Source: Xylanimonas oleitrophica
Lineage (GTDB): Bacteria > Actinomycetota > Actinomycetes > Actinomycetales > Cellulomonadaceae
Length of the DNA stretch: 64,000 nt
Assembly (NCBI RefSeq): GCF_003244315.1
Contig: NZ_QKWH01000011.1
Span: 52,125-116,124, forward strand
Reading direction: 5' to 3'
The notes under the pieces were generated by a model. The model was not told the origin of the DNA and made no database searches. It saw nothing but the letters and a program-made list of their open reading frames with translations. The position numbers and the translations under genes are program-made. Of the stretch, positions 1 through 7,354 are shown piece after piece. The first letter of the stretch is position 1, and each line of letters starts with the position of its first letter.

Positions 1-282
1 TCGTACTGGGCCGTGCCCGCAGCCCGCGGCCAGGGCGTGGTGCCCGCGGCCCTGCGGGTCGCCGTCAGCTGGGCCTTCGCAGCGGGGTTCCACCGTCTGG
101 AGCTCGAGCACTCGACCCGCAACGCGGCCTCCTGCCGGGCCGCGGTGCGCGCGGGTCTCGACGCCGAAGGCGTGCGCCGCGGTGCGGTGCGGCACGACGA
201 CGGCTGGCACGACATGCACGTGCACGCGCTCGTGAACCCCTCGGGCACCGCGGAGAGCGCCCCCCAGCCCGTCTGGGCGTAG
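1..282 (+). CDS. GNAT-family N-acetyltransferase, C-terminal part (5' truncated by window edge)
   Basis: The reading frame is open from base 1 to a TAG stop at 280-282, so the beginning lies outside the window. The visible 93 residues hold the end of a GNAT fold: an ARGQGVV acetyl-CoA pyrophosphate loop, an amphipathic helix, the segment FHRLELEHSTRNAAS and a late strand. This arrangement resembles RimJ/RimL-type protein acetyltransferases, which transfer acetyl from acetyl-CoA to an amino group. The substrate cannot be told from this fragment. It converges on tdk with only 36 bp between the stop codons. Confidence 0.75.
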   Translation, partial: SYWAVPAARGQGVVPAALRVAVSWAFAAGFHRLELEHSTRNAASCRAAVRAGLDAEGVRRGAVRHDDGWHDMHVHALVNPSGTAESAPQPVWA

Positions 283-291
283 ACCGCTGCA

Positions 292-322
292 GGCCGGCAG
301 GTCACGCGGGCCGGCAGGTCAC
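292..322. repeat. 14-bp direct repeat at the tdk 3' end
   Basis: GGCCGGCAGGTCAC occurs at 292-305 and again at 309-322, separated by three bases. The second copy contains the tdk stop codon (319-321). It looks like a local 17-bp tandem duplication of the tdk terminus. The duplication falls outside the coding frame, so it does not alter the protein. Confidence 0.6.
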
Positions 323-900
323 CCGTGCCGGTGCCGGCGGCAGCGGGCCTGGTAGGTCTCGGCCCCGCCCACGTGCGCGGACGTCGGCACCAGCGCCCCT
401 TCCCCGCCGTCTCCGCCGCTCTCCGGCCCGGGCAGGCGCACGTGGTAGGCGGCGTCGCGCCCGCAGACGGCGCACACCGCGGTCAGCTTGTCGACCCGTT
501 CCGCCACGGCCATGAGCGTGGGCAACGGCTCGAACGGGCGCCCGTCGAAGGTGACGGACAGCCCTGCCACCACGACGACGAGCCCGGTGTCGGCGAGCCC
601 CAGCACCACGTCCGCCAGGTCCGGCCCGAAGAACTGCGCCTCGTCGACCGCGACCAGCTCCGTACCGGGCACCACCAGGCCGGGCACGTCGCCCGCGCTG
701 GCCACGGAGTGCGAGGCTGTGGTGAGTCCCGAGTGCGACGCGACCCGACCGCTGCCCGAGCGGGTGTCGAGCACGTGGTTGACGACCACGACCCCGCGCC
801 CGGCGAGCCGTGAGCGGTGCACCCGGCGCACCAGCTCCTCGGACTTCCCGGCGAACATGGGGCCGGCGACCACCTCGATGCGCCCCGTAGCGACGTCCAT
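319..900 (-). CDS. tdk: Thymidine kinase
   Basis: Phosphorylates thymidine to dTMP in the pyrimidine salvage pathway (type II, TK1-like, cytosolic). The 193-residue product has the P-loop GPMFAGKS at about 13-20, the Walker B-like VDEAQFF at about 84-90, and a C-terminal zinc site built from CAVC plus a late C..H pair. The ATG at 900 is chosen because the P-loop begins about 12 residues later, as in the family; an upstream start would add an unrelated extension. A hexamer TTGACT (complement of 907-912) ends 6 nt before the ATG, resembling the leaderless pattern elsewhere in the window but lacking the usual TA. tdk lies downstream of rne, separated from it by a strong hairpin. Confidence 0.93.
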   Translation of the reverse strand: MDVATGRIEVVAGPMFAGKSEELVRRVHRSRLAGRGVVVVNHVLDTRSGSGRVASHSGLTTASHSVASAGDVPGLVVPGTELVAVDEAQFFGPDLADVVLGLADTGLVVVVAGLSVTFDGRPFEPLPTLMAVAERVDKLTAVCAVCGRDAAYHVRLPGPESGGDGGEGALVPTSAHVGGAETYQARCRRHRHG

Positions 901-960
901 GCCCCCAGTCAACAGCGCGGCGACCGTGACGGCCCGCAGGAGCTGACGGCACGGCAGCAC

Positions 961-1014
961 CGCGACGACGGACGGCCCGGTCCCCCGCAGGGAACCGGGC
1001 CGTCCGTCGTCGCG
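961..1014 (-). terminator. Perfect 21-bp stem hairpin downstream of rne
   Basis: Left arm 961-981 and right arm 994-1014 are perfect reverse complements (21 bp, no mismatch) around a 12-nt loop. The hairpin sits 5 bp after the rne stop and 60 bp before the tdk start. There is no T tract on either side. U-less hairpins acting as terminators or 3' stabilisers are common in high-GC actinobacteria. Termination is inferred; the inverted repeat is seen directly. Confidence 0.75.
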
Positions 1015-1019
1015 ACCGG

Positions 1020-4000
1020 TCAGGCGTCAGCGGGCTCCGTGGGAGCCTCGGCCGCAGGGTCCGCGGCGACGTCCGTCTCGTCGGCCGCAGAGCGGGGAGC
1101 CTCGGTGGCCTCCTCCGACGCGACCTCGTGCTCCGCGCCGACCGGGGCGGCGACGTCGTCGTCCTTGTGGTCGTGAGCGTGCGCCGCGGCGGCGGCGATC
1201 GTGGCCAGCGTGGCCTTGACGGCCTCGCGCGCCTCGGACCTGTCCTCGGGCAGCTTGGGCACGTCCGCGTGCGGCGTCGCCTCAGACTGCTTGGCGCGCT
1301 TGCGGCGCGAGCGCTTCGACTCGCCCTCGGCCTCGACGGGCTCACCGTGGTGGTGGTTGCCACCCTTCTCGACCGGCTCGGCGTGCACCACGAAGCCGCG
1401 GCCCTTGCAGTGCTCGCAGGTCTCGCTGAACGCCTCGACCAGGCCCTGCCCCACACGCTTGCGGGTCATCTGGACCAGGCCGAGCGACGTCACCTCGGCG
1501 ACCTGGTGCTTGGTGCGGTCGCGGCCCAGGCACTCGACCAGGCGACGCAGCACCAGGTCGCGGTTGGACTCGAGCACCATGTCGATGAAGTCGATGACGA
1601 TGATGCCGCCGATGTCGCGCAGGCGGAGCTGGCGGACGATCTCCTCGGCCGCCTCGAGGTTGTTGCGGGTGACGGTCTCCTCGAGCGTGCCGCCGGCGCC
1701 GGTGAACTTGCCGGTGTTGACGTCGATGACCGTCATGGCCTCGGTGCGGTCGATGACCAGCGAGCCCCCGGAGGGCAGCCAGACCTTGCGGTCCATGCCC
1801 TTGGCGAGCTGCTCGTCCACACGGTTCGCGGCGAAGACGTCGCCGTTCTCGACCCACTTGGACACACGCTCACGCAGGTCGGGCGCGAGCTCCTCGACGT
1901 AGGAGGAGATCTCCTGCCACGCGCCGTCGCCCTGGACGACGAGCGACGAGAAGTCGTCGTTGAAGATGTCGCGCACCACGCGGATCGCGAGGTCCGGCTC
2001 GCCCTGCAGCAGCGCCGGGGCGCTGGTCGAGGACTTCTCGGCCTTGGTGGTGATGGCGGTCCACTGCGACTCGAGCCGCTGGACGTCGGCGCGCAGCTCC
2101 TCCTCGCTCGCGCCCTCGGCGGCGGTGCGCACGATGACTCCGGCGCCCTCGGGGACGACGTCACGCAGGATCTTCTTGAGGCGGTTGCGCTCGACGTCCG
2201 GCAGCTTGCGGCTGATGCCGGTCATGCCACCGCCGGGCACGAACACCAGGTACCGGCCGGCGAGCGTGATCTGCGAGGTGAGCCGGGCGCCCTTGTGGCC
2301 GATCGGGTCCTTGGTGACCTGGACGAGCACGGAGTCACCCGACTTGAGGGCCTGCTCGATGCGGCGCGGCTGACCGCCGTCGAGGCCCGCGGCGTCCCAG
2401 TTGACCTCACCGGCGTACAGGACCGCGTTGCGGCCCTTGCCGACGTCGACGAACGCGGCCTCCATGGACGGCAGCACGTTCTGCACGCGGCCCAGGTAGA
2501 CGTTGCCGACCATCGAGGACTGCGACTGCTGGGACACGTAGTGCTCCACGAGCACGCCGTCCTCGAGCACCGCGATCTGCGTGCGGCCGTTCTTCTCCCG
2601 CACGATCATCGAGCGGGAGACGGACTCGCGGCGAGCGAGGAACTCCGCCTCGGTGATGATCTGGCGGCGGCGCCCGGCGTCGCGACCCTCGCGGCGGCGC
2701 TGGCGCTTGGCCTCCAGGCGCGTCGACCCCTTGAGGGCGGTGACCTCGTCCCGCTCGCGCGGGCGGGAGGACTCGGCGCGCTCGGCGCGCGAGCCCCGAC
2801 GACGGCGGCGACGACGGCGCGACGAGCCTGACTCGTCGTCGCCGTGCTCGTCGGTGCCGTCCTCGACCGCGTCCTCCTGCTGGTCGGCGTCCTCGGGCTC
2901 GTCCCCCTCGTCGTCCTGCTCGTCGGAGACCTCGTCGCCCTGCTCGTCCGAGCCGTCTCCACGACGTCCCCCGCGGCGGCCGCGGCCACCACGGCGACGA
3001 CGACGGCGCGGGCGGTCGTCGGCCTGCTCGATCTCGGCGTCCGCGGCCTCCTCCAGGAGGTCCTCGGGGGCCAGGTCGACCAGCTCGACGCCGTCGGCCA
3101 CGAGCTCGGCCTCGATGGCGGCGACCTCCTCGGCCGCGGCGACGTCGTCGTCCGTGAGAGCGGCGACGGCCGGCTGCTCCGCCGTCTCCTCGGTGCTCGT
3201 GCCGGGCTCGACGACCTTCTCCTGTGCGCGGGCGGGCGCCTCGCCGCTCTTGCCGCGGCCACGCCGCGAGGACCGGCGGCCGCCCTGGGCGGGGGCCTCG
3301 GCCGTCTCGGCGGCGGGCTCCGCCGCCTCCGTCTGCGTCTGCTGCGCCTCGGCGGCATCGTCATCGTGCGGGCGCGGGGGCCCGGCGGGCGCCTGCGCAC
3401 GCCGCGGGCGGCGCGAGGCGGACAGGTCGGGGGCCTGGAACAGCATGGCCGTGGTGGCCAGGCGCGGGGTGGTGGATCCGGGGGCGGTGGCGGCGGGCGT
3501 CTCGGCCGGCTTCTCCGCCTGCTCGGCAGCAGCGGCGACAGCAGGCTCGGGCGCGACGGCAGCACCGGCGGTCTCGGGCTTCTTGCGGCGCGAGCGCGTC
3601 GCCTTCTTCGGCGCGGCGTCGGCCGCGGCGGGGGCAGGCTCGGCGTCGGCCGCGGCGGGCGCGACCGGCTCCGGGGTCTCCGCGGCAGCCGGCTCGGCAG
3701 CGACCGGCTCGGCCGGCTTCTCCGTGCGGGCGCGACGCGAGCGGCTGGCCTTCTTGGGCGCCTCCTCGGCCGGGGCGGCGGCCTGCTCGGCCGGCTGTGC
3801 GGCGTCGTCGTCGCCGCCCGGGAGCACGATGTCGTCGAGGGAGCGCACGGCCCGGCGGGAGCCGGTGCCGCTGGAGCGGCCGGCGGTCACCTTCACGGGC
3901 GGGGCCTCGGCGGCGGGCGCCGGGCGCTCGGGCAGGAGGATGTCGTCGAGGCTCAGGCCCTCGGCGGGCGCCGGGGTCGACGTCGGCCGCGAGGCGCGGC

Positions 4001-4235
4001 GGCTGCGACGCGCCGGGGCGGCGGGCGCCGGCTCCGCGACGGGCGCGGGGGCGACGGCGGCCGGGTCGGCCGTGCCGGAGACGGGAGCCTCGTCACGGCT
4101 CGGGAGGGTGATGCCCAGGTCGGGGGCGGGCGTCGCGACGGGTCCGCCGGCGGCGCGGGTGGCCCGGCGGCGGGCGGGCTTGCGCGAGGCGGTGCCCTCG
4201 GCGTCGGTCGCGTCGTGGGTGCTGTCAGAGGTCAC
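1020..4235 (-). CDS. rne: Ribonuclease E/G family endoribonuclease with long N-terminal extension
   Basis: Endonuclease for rRNA and tRNA processing and mRNA turnover. The GTG at 4235 is chosen because AGGAG lies 8 nt upstream, giving 1071 residues. Roughly residues 1-540 are low-complexity Ala/Pro/Glu-rich sequence with repeated Arg-rich patches (about 410-530 alternates acidic runs with RRRRRRRR). An S1 domain follows at about 560-620. The catalytic part has VIDVNTGKF near 835 and IVIDFIDM near 880 (metal-binding Asp residues of the family) and the zinc-link CEHCKGRG near 941. A His/Asp/Ala-rich tail ends the protein. In many actinobacteria rne is followed by rplU-rpmA; here tdk follows instead. 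The extension probably binds RNA or degradosome partners (inference). Confidence 0.95.
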   Translation of the reverse strand: MTSDSTHDATDAEGTASRKPARRRATRAAGGPVATPAPDLGITLPSRDEAPVSGTADPAAVAPAPVAEPAPAAPARRSRRASRPTSTPAPAEGLSLDDILLPERPAPAAEAPPVKVTAGRSSGTGSRRAVRSLDDIVLPGGDDDAAQPAEQAAAPAEEAPKKASRSRRARTEKPAEPVAAEPAAAETPEPVAPAAADAEPAPAAADAAPKKATRSRRKKPETAGAAVAPEPAVAAAAEQAEKPAETPAATAPGSTTPRLATTAMLFQAPDLSASRRPRRAQAPAGPPRPHDDDAAEAQQTQTEAAEPAAETAEAPAQGGRRSSRRGRGKSGEAPARAQEKVVEPGTSTEETAEQPAVAALTDDDVAAAEEVAAIEAELVADGVELVDLAPEDLLEEAADAEIEQADDRPRRRRRRGGRGRRGGRRGDGSDEQGDEVSDEQDDEGDEPEDADQQEDAVEDGTDEHGDDESGSSRRRRRRRRGSRAERAESSRPRERDEVTALKGSTRLEAKRQRRREGRDAGRRRQIITEAEFLARRESVSRSMIVREKNGRTQIAVLEDGVLVEHYVSQQSQSSMVGNVYLGRVQNVLPSMEAAFVDVGKGRNAVLYAGEVNWDAAGLDGGQPRRIEQALKSGDSVLVQVTKDPIGHKGARLTSQITLAGRYLVFVPGGGMTGISRKLPDVERNRLKKILRDVVPEGAGVIVRTAAEGASEEELRADVQRLESQWTAITTKAEKSSTSAPALLQGEPDLAIRVVRDIFNDDFSSLVVQGDGAWQEISSYVEELAPDLRERVSKWVENGDVFAANRVDEQLAKGMDRKVWLPSGGSLVIDRTEAMTVIDVNTGKFTGAGGTLEETVTRNNLEAAEEIVRQLRLRDIGGIIVIDFIDMVLESNRDLVLRRLVECLGRDRTKHQVAEVTSLGLVQMTRKRVGQGLVEAFSETCEHCKGRGFVVHAEPVEKGGNHHHGEPVEAEGESKRSRRKRAKQSEATPHADVPKLPEDRSEAREAVKATLATIAAAAAHAHDHKDDDVAAPVGAEHEVASEEATEAPRSAADETDVAADPAAEAPTEPADA

Positions 4236-4612
4236 GTGGCGTGCTCCTGCTGCCCTGCCGCCCACCCCACACCTGTGGACCGCCGGGCGGTCGTCGTCCG
4301 GACCGCGCTCCTGAGCGCGGCGCCGGACGGAAGTCTCGGTCGCGGCCGGCGGCTCCATCGTCTTCGCGGACGCCGGGCGGCCGGGGCTCCGTTCGAGTCC
4401 TGGCCGCGGCACCGCGTGCGGACGCGGGAGCTGCGGGCTCGTGGCTGCCTGGGTGATGTGGCCCCGGCGGCTGCGCCCCAGTATCGCACCCTCTGGGCCC
4501 TCCGGCGTCGCCTCGCCACGCCGCAGCCTCGCGCGCCCTGCTCTCCGACCGCAGATCGCCTGTCGGGGGATGCGGTCAGACCGCGCCGAGATGGAGGTCA
4601 CATCGCGTCATA
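4236..4612. other. Intergenic region between divergent rne and cydA, rne side
   Basis: This stretch carries no credible gene. It must hold the rne promoter and a structured rne leader. Small inverted repeats are visible: CCACA-CC-TGTGG at 4267-4278, CGCGCTC-CT-GAGCGCG at 4304-4319, and the 13-bp palindrome at 4572-4584. I cannot place the rne transcription start with confidence. E. coli rne is autoregulated through its 5' leader; whether this leader does the same is unknown. Confidence 0.5.
4572..4584. promoter_or_regulatory. Palindrome GCGGTC-A-GACCGC upstream of cydA
   Basis: A perfect 6+6 palindrome around a central A lies about 30 bp upstream of the proposed cydA -35 box. Position and symmetry suit a dimeric regulator acting on cydA or rne. 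I do not recognise the family, and a chance palindrome in GC-rich DNA is possible. Confidence 0.35.
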
Positions 4613-4642
4613 TTGACTTGTGAAAGTCTTCACGAGCAGTCT
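4613..4642 (+). promoter_or_regulatory. cydA promoter with Rex operator in the spacer
   Basis: A -35 box TTGACT (4613-4618) and a weak -10 CAGTCT (4637-4642) are 18 bp apart. Spanning 4618-4635, overlapping the last base of the -35 box and filling the spacer, is TTGTGAA-AGTC-TTCACGA. It matches the Rex operator consensus TTGTGAAnnnnTTCACAA at all but one fixed position. Rex is the NADH/NAD+-sensing repressor known to control cydABCD in Streptomyces. Placement between the -35 and -10 fits direct repression that is relieved when NADH rises under low oxygen. A Crp-family reading (TGTGA-N6-TCACG) is possible but fits less of the site. The rex gene is not in the window. Confidence 0.72.
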
Positions 4643-4710
4643 GGTCCCGCGCCCCGACGTGCGGAGACTCACGTGCCGGCGCACCACTCGCCCGAGACCA
4701 GGAGAAGCAC

Positions 4711-6219
4711 GTGGACGCTCTCGACCTCGCCCGGTGGCAGTTCGCCATCACGACGGTGTACCACTTCATCTTCGTCCCGCTCACGATCGGCCTGGCGCCC
4801 ATCGTGGCCGGCATGCAGACGGCGTGGGTCGTGACAAAGAAGGAGAAGTGGCTCCGGCTGACGAAGTTCTTCGGCAAGCTGCTGCTCATCAACTTCGCGC
4901 TCGGTGTCGTCACCGGCATCGTCCAGGAGTTCCAGTTCGGGATGGCCTGGAGCGAGTACTCACGGTTCGTGGGCGACGTCTTCGGCGCACCGCTCGCCAT
5001 GGAGGCGCTCGCCGCGTTCTTCGTCGAGTCGGTGTTCCTCGGCCTGTGGATCTTCGGCTGGGACCGGGTCTCCAAGAAGGTCCACCTGACGGCCATCTGG
5101 CTCTTCGCCGTGGCCGTGAACCTCTCCGCGTACTTCATCCTGGCGGCCAACTCCTGGATGCAGCACCCGGTCGGCGCCGTCTACAACCCCGAGACGGGGC
5201 GCGCCGAGATGGAGTCCATCGGGGCGGTGCTCACCAACAGCACGCTCCTGGCCGCGTTCCCGCACACCATCACGTCGGCGTTCCTCGTGGCCGGCACGTT
5301 CGTGTGCGGCATCGCCACGTGGTGGATGGTGCGGCTGGTCCGCACCCGCAAGCCCGAGCTGGTCGACCTCGCCCGCGCCACCTACCGCCCCGCCGTGGTG
5401 CTCGGCGCCGTGGTCACGATGGTCGCCGGCGTCGGCGTCATCGTCTCCGGCGACATCCAGGGCAAGATCATGTACCAGCAGCAGCCGGGCAAGATGTCCG
5501 CCGCCGAGGCGCTGTGCGAGGGCCAGGAGGGCGCCGCCTTCTCGATCCTGACCATCGGCCCCCTCGACGCCACGTGCGACGAGCTCGTCCACGTGCTCGA
5601 GGTCCCCGGCGTCGCGAGCTACCTCGGCACCGGGCACTTCTCCGGCCCCGAGTCCTACCTCCCGGGCGTCAACGACGTGCAGCGCGAGTACACCGAGCGG
5701 TTCGGCGACACCACCGCCTCGGGCGAGCCCGTGCGCTATACCCCGCCGCTCGCCATCTCCTACTGGGCCTTCCGCCTCATGATCGGGCTCGGCGTCTTCT
5801 CCGCCGCCCTGGGCACCTGGGCGCTGTGGGCCACCCGTCGTGGCCGCACCTCCGACAACCTGTGGCTCTCGCGCCTGGGCCTCCTCGCCATCCCCATGCC
5901 GTTCGCCGCCGCGTCCTTCGGCTGGATCTTCACCGAGGTGGGCCGCCAGCCCTGGGTCGTGGTCCCCAACCCCACGGGCATCGACGACATCCGCCTCCTC
6001 ACCGAGCGCGGCGTGTCCACCGTGGTCTCCCCCGGCGTGCTGCTCGCCTCCATGGTGATCTTCACCCTCGTCTACGGCGTGCTCGCCGTCGTCTGGTACC
6101 GCCTCATGCACCGCTACGCGGTCGAGGGCGTGCCCGAGGTCCACGACGAGTCGCCCGAGGCCCGCGCCGAGCAGGGCTCCGACGACGACGCCGACCGCCC
6201 GCTGTCCTTCGCGTACTGA
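4711..6219 (+). CDS. cydA: Cytochrome bd quinol oxidase subunit I
   Basis: Large heme-bearing subunit of the high-affinity terminal oxidase that oxidises menaquinol and reduces oxygen to water in the cytoplasmic membrane. The 502 residues carry His18 (YHFIFVP) and His185 (FPHTI), matching E. coli heme ligands His19 and His186, the MEALAAFFVES helix with the two conserved Glu, and RLMIGLG with the b558 Met ligand. About nine membrane helices are evident. The GTG start has AGGAG 8 nt upstream. First gene of cydABDC; the leader is about 60 nt from the proposed promoter. Regulation by Rex is predicted. Confidence 0.97.
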   Translation: MDALDLARWQFAITTVYHFIFVPLTIGLAPIVAGMQTAWVVTKKEKWLRLTKFFGKLLLINFALGVVTGIVQEFQFGMAWSEYSRFVGDVFGAPLAMEALAAFFVESVFLGLWIFGWDRVSKKVHLTAIWLFAVAVNLSAYFILAANSWMQHPVGAVYNPETGRAEMESIGAVLTNSTLLAAFPHTITSAFLVAGTFVCGIATWWMVRLVRTRKPELVDLARATYRPAVVLGAVVTMVAGVGVIVSGDIQGKIMYQQQPGKMSAAEALCEGQEGAAFSILTIGPLDATCDELVHVLEVPGVASYLGTGHFSGPESYLPGVNDVQREYTERFGDTTASGEPVRYTPPLAISYWAFRLMIGLGVFSAALGTWALWATRRGRTSDNLWLSRLGLLAIPMPFAAASFGWIFTEVGRQPWVVVPNPTGIDDIRLLTERGVSTVVSPGVLLASMVIFTLVYGVLAVVWYRLMHRYAVEGVPEVHDESPEARAEQGSDDDADRPLSFAY

Positions 6220-6246
6220 CGGACCCACGAGACCTGGAGACCTGAC

Positions 6247-7335
6247 ATGGACCTTGCGATCCTCTGGTTCGTCATCATCGCCCTCCTGTGGACCGGCTAC
6301 CTGGTGCTCGAGGGCTTCGACTTCGGCGTCGGCATGCTGATGTCCGTGCTGCCCCGCGGCAGCAAGGAGGAGCGGGAGACCGAGCGGCGCGTCCTCGTCA
6401 ACACCATCGGCCCCGTCTGGGACGGCAACGAGGTGTGGCTCATCACCGCGGGCGGTGCCACCTTCGCCGCGTTCCCCGAGTGGTACGCCACCCTCTTCTC
6501 CGGCTTCTACGTGCCGCTCCTGCTCATCCTGCTCGCGCTCATCGTGCGCGGCGTCGCGTTCGAGTACCGCGGCAAGATCTCCGACCCCGGCTGGGCCCGC
6601 CGCTGCGACTGGGCCATCCAGGCCGGCTCCTGGCTGCCCGCGATCCTGTGGGGCGTCGCCTTCGGCAACCTGGTCCGCGGGGTCGCGCTCGACGCCGACC
6701 ACCAGTACGTGGGCGGGTTCTGGGCGCTGCTCAACCCGTTCGCGCTCGCCGGCGGCCTCACCACGCTCGTGCTGTTCCTGCTGCACGGTGCGGTCTTCGT
6801 GGCGCTCAAGACGGACGGCGACATCCGCCACCGGGCCCGGCGCGTGGCCGGCGGCCTCTCGGTCGCTGCCCTCGTGGTCGCGGGCGGCTGGGCCGTGTGG
6901 GCGCAGGTCGCCTACTCGGTGACCTGGACGTGGGGCGCGGTGGCCGTGGCGGCGGCCTGCCTGGTCGGCGTCGTCGTCACCAACGCCCGCGGCCGCGAGG
7001 GCTGGGCGTTCACGCTCTCGGCCGGTGCGCTGGTCGCCGCCGTCGTGCTGATCTTCGGCTCGATGTTCCCCGACGTCATGCCCGGCCTCGACGGCGGCAG
7101 CTCGCTGAGCATCGCCGAGGCCGCCTCCACCCCGTACACCCTGACGGTGATGACGTGGGTGGCCGTGTTCCTCACCCCCGTGGTGCTCGCCTACCAGAGC
7201 TGGACGTACTGGGTGTTCCGCCGCCGCCTGAGCACCGCGCACATCCCCGCCCCCGCCGGCCTGACGTGGAAGAAGGTCAAGGACGCCGCGTTCGGCCACA
7301 GCGTCCCGGCGGTCAAGCCGTCCGACCTCGTCTGA
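6247..7335 (+). CDS. cydB: Cytochrome bd quinol oxidase subunit II
   Basis: Membrane partner of CydA in cytochrome bd oxidase; it supports heme insertion and the proton path. The 362-residue protein starts with a transmembrane helix, then the family signature EGFDFGVGMLM and TIGPVWDGNEVWLI containing the conserved Asp residues, with about eight helices overall. The ATG lies 27 bp after the cydA stop with GGAGA 8 nt upstream, so the two subunits are co-transcribed. Length is normal for CydB. Confidence 0.97.
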   Translation: MDLAILWFVIIALLWTGYLVLEGFDFGVGMLMSVLPRGSKEERETERRVLVNTIGPVWDGNEVWLITAGGATFAAFPEWYATLFSGFYVPLLLILLALIVRGVAFEYRGKISDPGWARRCDWAIQAGSWLPAILWGVAFGNLVRGVALDADHQYVGGFWALLNPFALAGGLTTLVLFLLHGAVFVALKTDGDIRHRARRVAGGLSVAALVVAGGWAVWAQVAYSVTWTWGAVAVAAACLVGVVVTNARGREGWAFTLSAGALVAAVVLIFGSMFPDVMPGLDGGSSLSIAEAASTPYTLTVMTWVAVFLTPVVLAYQSWTYWVFRRRLSTAHIPAPAGLTWKKVKDAAFGHSVPAVKPSDLV

Positions 7336-7354
7336 CGGCAGGGGTGACCCGCTC

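Noticed and set aside
2720..3000. CRISPR-like short repeats
   Set aside because: These are codon runs for Arg and Asp/Glu tracts in RNase E. Spacers and repeat units of constant length are missing.
4374..4425. tRNA-like TTCGAGTCC sequence upstream of rne
   Set aside because: The flanking bases do not form a T stem and no acceptor or anticodon arm is present.
1128..4616. Long plus-strand frames across rne
   Set aside because: They mirror the RNase E coding sequence; RNase E motifs are on the minus strand.
4619..4634. Crp-type site TGTGA-N6-TCACG at cydA
   Set aside because: The Rex reading explains more of the sequence, including the outer TT, and cyd control by Rex is known. A Crp-family protein may still bind.
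4960..7299. A 779-codon open frame antisense to cydAB
   Set aside because: The plus strand encodes well-supported cydA and cydB. The antisense product is low-complexity and has no domain.
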